42,228 nucleotides of DNA from an uncultured Clostridia bacterium (GTDB lineage Bacteria; Bacillota; Clostridia; Christensenellales; Aristaeellaceae), in the NCBI GenBank assembly GCA_934663625.1, contig CAKUKP010000012.1, positions 1 through 42,228 of the forward strand. The letters are read 5' to 3'. Below the pieces are notes generated by a model. It saw nothing but the letters and a program-made list of their open reading frames with translations, was not told where the DNA came from and searched no databases. Shown in pieces: positions 1-7,870 of the stretch. Position numbers and translations under genes: made by a program. The stretch's first letter is position 1, and each line of letters opens with the position of its first letter.

Positions 1-80
1 TTCAGCAGCCGCTCGATCTCCGCGTCCATCTGATCCAGCGTCTGAATGTCCGCTGCCAGCCCCTGAGATACGCTGGTACC
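1..80 (-). pseudogene. Unrecognised gene fragment, coiled-coil-like peptide
   Basis: On the minus strand a 26-codon open stretch reads GTSVSQGLAADIQTLDQMDA followed by EIERLL and runs off the left edge. Its heptad-like Leu/Ile/Asp/Glu pattern looks like real coding sequence with coiled-coil character. It is in a different frame from the DUF2800 fragment beside it, so a deletion or rearrangement lies near position 75-85. I do not recognise the family. Confidence 0.3.
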
Positions 81-306
81 GCGCCATTTCGAGATTGTAC
101 TCGGCACACTTCCGGCAGGTTGACTTTGCTTTGCAGAACAGGCAGTGGTCACCGGCGCGGAATTCGCCTTTTCCGTCGTAAGCCAGCTTCGCCACCGGCA
201 CCAGCGTTTCGGTTGCCCATGTGAGCAGTTCTTCCTTGGTGATTACCCAAGTGCTCACGTTGTCGCGGCGCGGCTGAAAGATCGTCATGCTGATATGATC
301 GATATG
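81..306 (-). pseudogene. DUF2800 phage nuclease-like protein, internal/C-terminal fragment
   Basis: The minus strand encodes MTIFQPRRDNVSTW, then a TKEELLTWA stretch, then AGDHCLFCKAKSTCRKCAEY. This Cys-rich CxxCxxxxxCxxC cluster near the C-terminus matches what I know of the phage DUF2800 family, which resembles Cas4/AddB-type PD-(D/E)XK nucleases with a metal cluster. DUF2800 proteins normally run to several hundred residues; here only about 70 remain. The frame is lost at both ends: it shifts at about 80, and upstream it meets a plus-strand gene tail at about 300. This is a remnant inside scrambled prophage DNA. The upstream boundary is uncertain by about 20 bases. Confidence 0.6.
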
Positions 307-402
307 GATGAAGAAGATTTCGAGCAGTTGCGCGACCAGATGGAGGTTGGCGGGCTGCTTCTTCGTTTCGTTCGTCTTTACGAGCGTCTTGAAAAGCAGT
401 GA
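301..402 (+). pseudogene. C-terminal tail of an unrecognised phage gene
   Basis: About 34 acidic codons (DMDEEDFEQLRDQMEVGG, then LLLRFVRLYERLEKQ) end in TGA at 400-402, just before the SD of the HNH gene. The composition looks like genuine coding sequence, and the gene would have been transcribed with the HNH endonuclease. Everything upstream is replaced by the oppositely oriented DUF2800 fragment, so the true start is missing. I cannot assign a family. Confidence 0.35.
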
Positions 403-410
403 GGTGTTCG

Positions 411-770
411 ATGCCCTACAAACCCAAACGACCATGCGCTTATCCCGGATGCCCGCGGCTTACAGACGGTCGCTATTGCGAGGAGCATACAAAGCTGGTC
501 AACAGCAACTACAACCGCTATGAACGAGACCCCGCCTCGCGCAAACGCTACGGCAGAGCGTGGCAGCGCATCCGCAAGGCTTACGCCGATGAGCATCCGC
601 TGTGTGAGGAATGCCTGAAGCAGGGCAGACTGGTGCCGGTAGAGCAGGTGCACCACATTAAACCGCTGGCTGAGGGCGGAACGCACGCAAGAGATAACCT
701 GATCTCGCTGTGCAGATCCTACCACGCACGGATACACGCTGAGCGCGGTGATAGGTGGCACAACCACTGA
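411..770 (+). CDS. Phage HNH endonuclease
   Basis: A 119-residue protein starting at ATG 411 with GAGGTG at 401-406 as SD. The N-terminal zinc-ribbon-like part has CAYPGC and a following C-H pair (YCEEHTK). The nuclease core has CEEC, then VHHIKPLAEGG, NLISLC and a final HARIHAE, which is the beta-beta-alpha-metal HNH fold with the catalytic His in VHHI. In tailed phages an HNH protein of this size directly upstream of the terminase genes takes part in cos-site cleavage and packaging, and the small terminase follows here. It appears intact. The plus-strand order HNH, TerS, MetK, methyltransferase fits a phage packaging module. Confidence 0.85.
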   Translation: MPYKPKRPCAYPGCPRLTDGRYCEEHTKLVNSNYNRYERDPASRKRYGRAWQRIRKAYADEHPLCEECLKQGRLVPVEQVHHIKPLAEGGTHARDNLISLCRSYHARIHAERGDRWHNH

Positions 771-904
771 CAGCTGTCTTTTCCTCTTCGGAAGTGGCGG
801 TTCGAATCTCTACGGTTAAATTCGTGTAAAACGATGCTGGATCTCACACGCAAGAAAAGCGTATTCAAAAGGGTTATCAACCCCAGCCCAAAGGAGGTCA
901 AAAT
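771..904 (+). other. Intergenic stretch of the phage packaging module
   Basis: Between the HNH stop and the small terminase there is no convincing gene. The only clear signal is the very strong SD AAAGGAGGTC at 890-899 serving the TTG start at 905. In many phages the cos site lies in or near this interval, but I see no feature that proves it. Confidence 0.3.
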
Positions 905-1456
905 TTGCCTACAAAATCCAATAACACCGGCGGTCGCGGCGGTGCCAGACCCGGCGCTGGACGAAAGAAAAAAGCCATCGCCGAGAAGATTGAGAGCGGG
1001 AATCCCGGCGGCAGACCGCTGGAGGTGCTGGACATTCCCGAGGTCGAGGGCGTGGATATGCCCAAGCCCCACGAATTTCTGTCTGCCGAATAGCGTGACG
1101 GCAGCCAGCTCCAAGCCCATGAGATTTACGCGGAGACATGGAACTGGCTTAAGAAAATCGGGTGCGCGGCGAAGGTCTCTCCCGCGCTGATCGAGCGGTA
1201 CGCCATGTACTCCGCGCGATGGATACAGTGCGAGGAAATGACTAACCGCTTAGGATTTCTTTCAAAACATCCAACGACGGACAAGCCGATCCCTAGTCCG
1301 TTTATCAATATCGGCATCAACTACATGAACCAAGCGGTGCGGCTCTGGAACGAAATCTTCCAAATCGTCAAGGAGAACTGCAGCACCGATTACGGCGGAG
1401 ATGCGTCTCCGCAGGACGACCTTATGGAGCGGCTGCTCCGCGCAAGGAAAGGATGA
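905..1456 (+). pseudogene. Phage terminase small subunit (P27-like) with an in-frame TAG
   Basis: A single frame runs from TTG 905 to TGA 1456 and is broken only by TAG at 1091-1093 (codon 63). Before it lies the typical N-terminus GGARPGAGRKKK, a basic segment common in small terminases. After it come RDGSQLQAHEIY, WNWLKKIGCAAK, ARWIQCEEM and PQDDLMERLLRARKG, matching the helical body and C-terminus of the P27-like family. Family members I recall have Gln at the amber position, so a single CAG-to-TAG change is the simplest explanation. The protein would recognise phage DNA ends and load the large terminase. Reading through the amber would restore all 183 residues; without it a 62-residue peptide is made. 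The stop overlaps an ATG of the next frame (ATGA, 1453-1456). Confidence 0.75.
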
Positions 1457-1461
1457 TTTCT

Positions 1462-2247
1462 ATGTTTGAAAAAGTGAATCCCGCGCATCCCGACAAACAG
1501 GCTGACCGCATTGCTGGCGCTCTTGTCGATATGGCATACGCCAAAGATGAGAATCCGCGCATTGCGGTGGAGGTTCTGCTCGGGCACGGAATGTGCCACA
1601 TCATAGCGGAAACAAGCGTATCGCTTTCGCAGACGGAAGTGACAGCGGCTGTCGAGCGCATCGCCGGAAATGTAGTTGTCAATTATGTAGAAGTGCCGCA
1701 GGATGTACATCTTGCGGATAATCAGGAGCACGGCATCTGCTGCGGCGACAACGGTATATTCAAGGGTGTGCCGGTTACGCGGGAACAGACGATTCTGACC
1801 GACATCGCAAAGAAGCTGTATCGCGTGTTCCAGCACGATGGCAAGTTCCTCTATGACAAGGGTAAGCTGACGATCTGCCAGAGTCACGCTCCGACGGAGG
1901 CTGTTGCCGTTCTTTATCCGACGGCAACCATCAATCCCATCGGTGACTGGGACGGTGGTACCGATGTGGACACCGGCGCGACCAACCGAAAGCTCGGTTC
2001 CGACATGGGCGATTCGGTCACAGGCGGCGGCCTGCACGGCAAGGACCTCTCCAAGGCGGATGTCAACGTGAACATCTACGCATGGCTGAAGGCACAGGAA
2101 ACCGGCAAGCCGGTGGAACTGTGCTGTGTCATCGGCGATGATACCGTGGACGGCAGACCGTACTCGGAGATCGTCAGTATTGCGCATGACTACATCACCG
2201 CTGTCGGCGGATTCGAGAAATTCGCGGAATGGGGTCTGATACGATGA
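1462..2247 (+). CDS. metK: Phage-type S-adenosylmethionine synthetase
   Basis: A 261-residue protein related to methionine adenosyltransferase (ATP + Met to SAM). The start at 1462 (MFEKVNPAHPDKQADRIAG) is set by AAGGA eight bases upstream; ATG 1453 is an in-frame alternative. HPDKQAD matches the ATP-binding GHPDK motif near the N-terminus of MetK. GGGLHGKDLSKAD corresponds to the GGGAFSGKDPTKVD signature late in the protein. It is much shorter than cellular MetK (about 385-400 residues) and belongs to the compact form found in prophages. Its position between the small terminase and a methyltransferase-like gene, with an ATGA stop-start overlap at 2244-2247, suggests it supplies SAM for phage DNA methylation. 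Function is inferred from family and context. Confidence 0.85.
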   Translation: MFEKVNPAHPDKQADRIAGALVDMAYAKDENPRIAVEVLLGHGMCHIIAETSVSLSQTEVTAAVERIAGNVVVNYVEVPQDVHLADNQEHGICCGDNGIFKGVPVTREQTILTDIAKKLYRVFQHDGKFLYDKGKLTICQSHAPTEAVAVLYPTATINPIGDWDGGTDVDTGATNRKLGSDMGDSVTGGGLHGKDLSKADVNVNIYAWLKAQETGKPVELCCVIGDDTVDGRPYSEIVSIAHDYITAVGGFEKFAEWGLIR

Positions 2248-2293
2248 CAACCACAAAAGAGATGCAGCTTGTCAGCATAGATAAGCTGGTGCC

Positions 2294-2297
<4 letters not shown>
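2244..2297 (+). pseudogene. N-terminal stub of a ParB-domain / DNA methyltransferase-like phage gene
   Basis: Starting at ATG 2244, overlapping the metK stop, 18 codons read MTTTKEMQLVSIDKLVPY. This is the usual beginning of the ParB-like N-terminal domain carried by phage adenine/cytosine methyltransferases, where LVPY is normally followed by NNAR. The frame then enters the 3' end of msmK, whose stop codon (2294-2296 on the opposite strand) shares the bases CCCTAC at 2292-2297. The gene is therefore truncated at that junction. The assignment rests on 18 residues and the neighbouring genes. Confidence 0.5.
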
Positions 2298-3460
<1,163 letters not shown>

Positions 3461-3639
3461 ACCATTCGATTGTAACTGCTCTGCCTCCGCAGGGAGCAGC
3501 CTCGCGGCCGCGTTTCGCGTGCCGCCTTACGACAGGTCTCCACACTGCCGCACCGCCAATCGCAGCGGATTGTTCTTTCCTCCTTTATTTTACCCGGCTG
3601 TGGCATGCTGTGGAGTGCCATAGTCGGGAAGAAGTCCAA
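3461..3639. other. Gap between the ROK fragment and msmK
   Basis: No gene. A small imperfect inverted repeat (CTGCTC near 3476 with GAGCAG near 3499) sits just ahead of msmK and could fold in its leader. Confidence 0.3.
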
Positions 3640-3978
3640 TCAGCCCACAAATACACAATCGAAAATGTAGGCGGACATGCCGCGGATGCCCATCATATCC
3701 TCCTCGCGGCGCAGCAGAATGTCCACGGCGCGCGAGCGCTCGCTGGTCACCTTTTTGCGGATCCGGGCAATCAGGTTCGCTTCGGCCTCGCCGCTCAGAT
3801 TCCGGACCAGCCTGCCCGTGAGCAGTGCAACGCCGGAATCGGAAATGTTGATCGCGGCAGATACCCCGAAGGAGATGTATTCGAGCACCTCCGGATCGAT
3901 GATGCCGCCGTTGCGGTGCATGCAGTCCCGCACCACCGCCTCCAGACAGCCCTGCTGACCGCAGGAGCACATGACCAA
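3640..3978 (-). pseudogene. ROK-family protein, C-terminal half only
   Basis: The 112 residues begin with CSCGQQGCLEAVVRD, the zinc-binding CxCGxxGCxE signature of ROK sugar kinases and repressors (NagC/XylR type), and continue with the C-terminal helical region of that fold. Full ROK proteins have 290-400 residues, so the ATP-binding half and any HTH domain are missing. The stub still has an SD-like AAGGTG before a TTG (3978) and a good promoter about 40 bases further upstream. It could be a deletion derivative whose promoter survived, or a short peptide that is still expressed. It probably descends from a sugar-responsive regulator of msmK. Non-functional as an enzyme in my view. Confidence 0.7.
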
Positions 3979-4021
3979 TTATTCACCTTTTTTCCTTGTT
4001 TGATGTCTTGTCATCGAATCA

Positions 4022-4051
4022 ATTATAGTGGGTTCCTAATCGGCTCGTCAA
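4022..4051 (-). promoter_or_regulatory. Sigma-A promoter for ROK fragment / msmK
   Basis: On the minus strand TTGACG (4051-4046) and TATAAT (4027-4022) are separated by 18 bases. Transcription would begin near 4015, run through the ROK remnant and reach msmK, which otherwise has no visible promoter. Confidence 0.65.
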
Positions 4052-4115
4052 GTATGTTTCTAAATTGGCAGATGCTAGGGTGTATAGTCCACCATGTTTA
4101 GATTTCCTTACTTCC

Positions 4116-4994
4116 TCAGTGCAGTCCAATGTCTACAGGGGCGCCTTCTATTTTAGAATTAATGTACTTTTCGCAAACCATGTTTGCGTAGCTTGCTGAA
4201 ATCATTTTGCTGATTCCAAAACCGAGAACCACTTGAAATACTACCGCAATCAACGGTGCCCATATAAACGCAGACTCAACCGTTGCGCATACCACCACCG
4301 CCGCAATCGGTATGCATTCCGTTATTAACCAGATGCCAGTCGCACGAAACAGCTGCATAAAGCTTATAAAGACTGCGTTGCGCAGAATCAGATGGTATCG
4401 TATCCGATAGGTAACGCACATCGTCGGAATCACCAGGCAGCACAGCTGCCAGAACAGCATTAAAATCATGATAAAAATGATCGAAAAAAAATAAAGTGCG
4501 CTGGTGCTTATCCGGGCAAGATAGAAGTTTAACAGGAGTATGCCCGGCGAAACGATTAAGCCGTTTGTGACTCCGAACATCAGCCCCTGCTTCCAGTTTT
4601 CCTTTAAGGCATATCGGTAATCCAGCGTAAGATCCGCCTGCTCGTCCCGTGCCCAGTTGCGCATTACATAGCTTCCCGCCAGTGTAAACGGGCCTGTGAC
4701 CGTAATCAAAGGAAACATTACCACAGTGTATAAAAATACGATGGATTGAATCTGTGAACCGCCAACCGTTTCTGTCTGATTCAGAACGGCGAAAAGTCTG
4801 AAAATCATGATGGCGGTCCATGCAATGGCGGGAATCCAAGGGATGGTATAAATCAGGCTATAAGCCGTCAGGTTATCCCTACGCACCAGAAAGGCAGTTC
4901 TCAGCAGTTCCATACGCGTATGCGGAAGATAGTCTCTGCTGTAGTCCTTCTCATTCGGCATGCCGTGATCCTGTTGAAAAAAATGCCCTTTCAA
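4116..4994 (-). CDS. DUF624 (YesV-like) membrane protein
   Basis: A 292-residue integral membrane protein with about six hydrophobic helices (IYTIPWIPAIAWTAIMIF, IVFLYTVVMFPLITV, LYFFSIIFIMILMLFW and others). The central segment WARDEQADLTLDYRYALKEN and GLIVSPGILLL fit the DUF624 family, whose members sit beside CUT1 sugar ABC transporters and are thought to be accessory membrane components; their exact role is unknown. The start is uncertain: TTG 4994 has GAGGAG about 11 bases upstream, while ATG 4961 (MPNEKDYS) has a weaker AGGA. It lies downstream of the isomerase gene in the same orientation. Confidence 0.75.
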   Translation of the reverse strand: MKGHFFQQDHGMPNEKDYSRDYLPHTRMELLRTAFLVRRDNLTAYSLIYTIPWIPAIAWTAIMIFRLFAVLNQTETVGGSQIQSIVFLYTVVMFPLITVTGPFTLAGSYVMRNWARDEQADLTLDYRYALKENWKQGLMFGVTNGLIVSPGILLLNFYLARISTSALYFFSIIFIMILMLFWQLCCLVIPTMCVTYRIRYHLILRNAVFISFMQLFRATGIWLITECIPIAAVVVCATVESAFIWAPLIAVVFQVVLGFGISKMISASYANMVCEKYINSKIEGAPVDIGLH

Positions 4995-5040
4995 TCCTTA
5001 AACAACTCCTCTATGACAAATGCCCTTTTTTATGAATCAT

Positions 5041-5076
5041 TAAGGAATCTCTGATGATTCAATCAAAGATTCCTTA
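5041..5076. repeat. Inverted repeat between the isomerase and DUF624 genes
   Basis: TAAGGAATCT at 5041-5050 and AGATTCCTTA at 5067-5076 form a perfect 10-bp stem with a 16-base loop. There is no U tract on either strand, so it is not a standard terminator. It may be an mRNA processing or stability hairpin, or a protein-binding site. Confidence 0.5.
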
Positions 5077-5144
5077 AATACAGTTGCATGTTGCCTGCGG
5101 AAATCAACGCATCTCCTCAACGTTATGCGCCCACGGCAAACGGT

Positions 5145-5996
5145 TTAGATGTGTAGAACGTCCCTGCAATAGTTGCGGCAATACTGCGCTGTTTCGTAAT
5201 TGCAGACCAGCGGATAATCCGCTTCCACGCAAAGCACGCCGTCATAGTTATGCTTCTTCAGCGAGCGAAGCACGCCCTGGAAGTCGACGGTTCCCTGTCC
5301 GAGCGCATGCAGACGGTGCAGCGGCCACTCGTCATCAAAATGCTCATTCGGATTCGCGTCCTTCAGATGCACATACTTAATCAGGTCGCCGTACTTGTCG
5401 AAGGCCTTGACGGCGTCCATTCCACCAAGCGTTGTATGGCCGGTATCCAGTGCCAGCTTCACAACATCGGTATCCAGATGTTCTACCATGAAGTCCACTT
5501 CGTTCTCGTGGAAAATGTGAGTCTGTCCATGCGGATGCATACAAGCAGTGACACCGTAGCTCTGGGCGATTCTGCCCATCTCGTTGAAGAGCTTCACATA
5601 CTTCTTCAGCATTTCGACATCGGTCGGACGATCGAAGAATGGCTTATCGCGCCACATGCCGGGCTGAATGTTCAGGTGCTTTGCACCCATTTTCTGCAGG
5701 AACTTACAGGTGCGCTCGCCCAGCTCGAAATAGTAATCATCGCTGCCGCTTACCCAACTGTAGGAATGATACAGGTTCACCAGCGGAAGATTGTATTTCT
5801 CAAGAAGATCCTTGAGCTCGTTAATGTTGTTCTCGTAGAGGAAAATCGTAAAATTGAAATTTTCCAGCACATCGTATCCGAGGTGGGAGATGCAGCGAAC
5901 TGCTTCCTCGAAGTGCGGCTTCGCGAACTCCGTCAGGTTTTCGCCGCGTCCGAATTCCTCGTTCATCCATGTCCAGACAGTGTAACCCAGCTTCAT
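5145..5996 (-). CDS. Sugar phosphate isomerase/epimerase, xylose-isomerase-like TIM barrel
   Basis: A 283-residue single-domain TIM barrel of the AP_endonuc_2 superfamily. ATG 5996 is preceded by AGGAGG at 7-8 bases. Candidate metal ligands are spread as expected: HSYSW, the CMHPHGQT His pair, LALDTGH, KYVHLKD and a late VEADYP. Relatives include IolE/IolH, hydroxypyruvate isomerase and ketose 3-epimerases. It lies immediately after the two CUT1 permeases, so it probably acts on the imported sugar or its oxidised keto form. The exact substrate cannot be deduced. Confidence 0.85.
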   Translation of the reverse strand: MKLGYTVWTWMNEEFGRGENLTEFAKPHFEEAVRCISHLGYDVLENFNFTIFLYENNINELKDLLEKYNLPLVNLYHSYSWVSGSDDYYFELGERTCKFLQKMGAKHLNIQPGMWRDKPFFDRPTDVEMLKKYVKLFNEMGRIAQSYGVTACMHPHGQTHIFHENEVDFMVEHLDTDVVKLALDTGHTTLGGMDAVKAFDKYGDLIKYVHLKDANPNEHFDDEWPLHRLHALGQGTVDFQGVLRSLKKHNYDGVLCVEADYPLVCNYETAQYCRNYCRDVLHI

Positions 5997-6021
5997 AGTA
6001 ATTGCCTCCTTGAAATTCGTT

Positions 6022-6861
6022 CTATCCTTTGATGGCGCCTGCCGTCATACCCTCGATAAATGTCTTCTGCGCGATTAGATATACAATCACCAGCGGCAGT
6101 GTAACGCAGACCAGTGCGGCAAACATCACCGGCAGATTCGAATTGTAATCGTTTACGAAAACCTCAAGACCTAGCGGAAGCGTTTTGAGCGATGTCTTAC
6201 GAATCATCACGCTCGCCAGCATATATTCATTCCACGTGTTCAGACCGCAATAGACAATCTGCGTCATGATTCCGGGCACGGTCAGCGGCAGAATTACCGA
6301 CAAAAAGCTCCTGAACCTGCTGCAGCCGTCAATCATTGCGGCCTCTTCAAGTCCTCTCGGCAGAGAAATAAAGAATGATTTCATCAGGAATGAACCAAAG
6401 CTGATATTCTGTGCCGCATATACCAGTATAAGTCCGACCAGTGTATTATTGAGTCCCAGTTTCATCGAAACGCAGAAAATCGGGATTACCAGCACACCGT
6501 TCGGGATCATGATGCCCATCATCAAATAGGTGGAGATAAACTTCCTGCCCTTAAAGCGCATTCTGGAAATCGCGTACGCGGCACAGCAGTTGCACGGCAG
6601 AATAATCATCAGAAAACCACCGGTAACAATAAGGCTGTTAATGTACTTCTGACCCAGTCCGCCCTGCTGCCAGGCCTGCACGTAATTTTCAAAATGGAAC
6701 ACGGAGGGTATGCCCCATACATTCGTATAGAACTCATTACTGCCTTTCAGTGATCCGGAAATCATCCAGAGGATGGGATATATCGTAATCAGAACAACCA
6801 GCAGGAGAACGATATACACGACTACCTTTTCGATTATATCAGACGCATGCCATTTTTTCAC
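6022..6861 (-). CDS. Carbohydrate ABC transporter permease (MalG/UgpE type)
   Basis: A 279-residue inner-membrane permease with six predicted helices. The binding-protein-dependent EAA motif is EEAAMIDGCSRFRSFLSVIL followed by PLTVPG. It starts at GTG 6861, with AAGGAAG nine bases upstream. The gene follows the MalF-type permease by 14 bases, so the two form the translocation pore and are co-translated. It ends just before the isomerase. Confidence 0.92.
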   Translation of the reverse strand: MKKWHASDIIEKVVVYIVLLLVVLITIYPILWMISGSLKGSNEFYTNVWGIPSVFHFENYVQAWQQGGLGQKYINSLIVTGGFLMIILPCNCCAAYAISRMRFKGRKFISTYLMMGIMIPNGVLVIPIFCVSMKLGLNNTLVGLILVYAAQNISFGSFLMKSFFISLPRGLEEAAMIDGCSRFRSFLSVILPLTVPGIMTQIVYCGLNTWNEYMLASVMIRKTSLKTLPLGLEVFVNDYNSNLPVMFAALVCVTLPLVIVYLIAQKTFIEGMTAGAIKG

Positions 6862-6875
6862 GACATATCACTTCC

Positions 6876-7766
6876 TTATTCGTAATAATCATCCCGGGTC
6901 ATTACTTTCAGCTGGAAGAACGCAAATACAAACACGAAGCAGAACAGAATAATGCTCATTGCGTTTGCTTTACCGAGTGCGCTGTTTGTAAACGCGGTTC
7001 TGACAATATAGGTCAATGCAACCTCCGTTGAGCTGTACGGACCGCCGTCCGTCATGACCTTTACCAGGTTGTAGTTTGTCATAAACGCGCCGGTAATCGA
7101 CATGACGATATTCAGCACCAGCGTCGAGTTCAGCTGCGGAACGGTAACATGCCAAAACTTCTTCCATCTGTTGGCTCCGTCTATATCGGCAGCTTCATAC
7201 AGATCCTTCGAAATACTCTGAAGACCCGCCATATATAAAACCATGTGGAAACCCATCCACTTCCAAACGTCAACTGCCATAATTGAATAGAGTGCAATTT
7301 TCGGATCGCTCAGCCAGCCCTGAATCCAGCCGGACAGTCCCATGCCTTCGAGCATCTTGTTCAGCAATCCGAAAATCGGGTTGTAAATCCATGCCCACAG
7401 GACACCGATTACAACATACGAGAAGGTTACAGGCAGGTAGGCAGATACACGGAAAAAGGACTTCATGAATTTTTGCTTGACCATGATCATGCCCAGACCC
7501 AGGCCCACAACATTCTTCAGAATGGTCACAAAGAACGCGTATATGACTGTATGCTTGATTGAAAGCCAAAATGTAGAGTCCTCAAAGGACCAAATATAGT
7601 TGTTAAAGCCGATAAACTTCATCGGCGAAATTCCGTCCCAGCGGAAAAAGCTTGTTACAATGCCGACAATGAACGGCGCAATAACAAAGACCGTAAATAC
7701 AATCAGTGCCGGAGTGCACATTAAGTATGGGAAAGCTTTCTGCGATAACTGATTTCTGCGCCGCAT
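6876..7766 (-). CDS. Carbohydrate ABC transporter permease (MalF/UgpA type)
   Basis: A 296-residue permease starting at ATG 7766 behind GGAGGG. It has an N-terminal helix (PALIVFTVFVIAPFIVGIV), the EAA loop YEAADIDGANRWKKFWHVTV with PQL, and a C-terminal helix rich in Phe. It pairs with the MalG-type permease downstream. The large 15-bp stem-loop between it and the binding-protein gene may keep its expression below that of the binding protein. Confidence 0.92.
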   Translation of the reverse strand: MRRRNQLSQKAFPYLMCTPALIVFTVFVIAPFIVGIVTSFFRWDGISPMKFIGFNNYIWSFEDSTFWLSIKHTVIYAFFVTILKNVVGLGLGMIMVKQKFMKSFFRVSAYLPVTFSYVVIGVLWAWIYNPIFGLLNKMLEGMGLSGWIQGWLSDPKIALYSIMAVDVWKWMGFHMVLYMAGLQSISKDLYEAADIDGANRWKKFWHVTVPQLNSTLVLNIVMSITGAFMTNYNLVKVMTDGGPYSSTEVALTYIVRTAFTNSALGKANAMSIILFCFVFVFAFFQLKVMTRDDYYE

Positions 7767-7823
7767 TTCATACCCTCCTCATAATCTGGAGTTGCGGGAG
7801 GATATTTCAGATCCTCCGTCGGT

Positions 7824-7857
7824 CGGTATTCGCAAGGCTTTTGCCTTGCGAATACCG
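7824..7857 (-). other. 15-bp stem-loop between binding protein and permease genes
   Basis: CGGTATTCGCAAGGC at 7824-7838 and its exact complement at 7843-7857 enclose a four-base loop. The operon is transcribed on the minus strand, and no U tract follows the hairpin in that direction. It therefore looks like a 3'-protecting hairpin of the malE-malF intergenic kind: it stabilises the binding-protein mRNA and reduces, but does not stop, readthrough. Confidence 0.7.
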
Positions 7858-7870
7858 GAAAAAAAGTTAT

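Noticed and set aside
800..825. tRNA T-arm-like sequence GGTTCGAATC before the small terminase
   Set aside because: There is no acceptor stem, D-arm or anticodon arm around it; one short motif is not enough for a tRNA or an attachment site.
905..2247. Whole prophage using a recoded TAG (genetic code 15)
   Set aside because: Only one TAG is internal among the phage genes seen; HNH and metK have none and both end in TGA. One codon cannot establish a code change.
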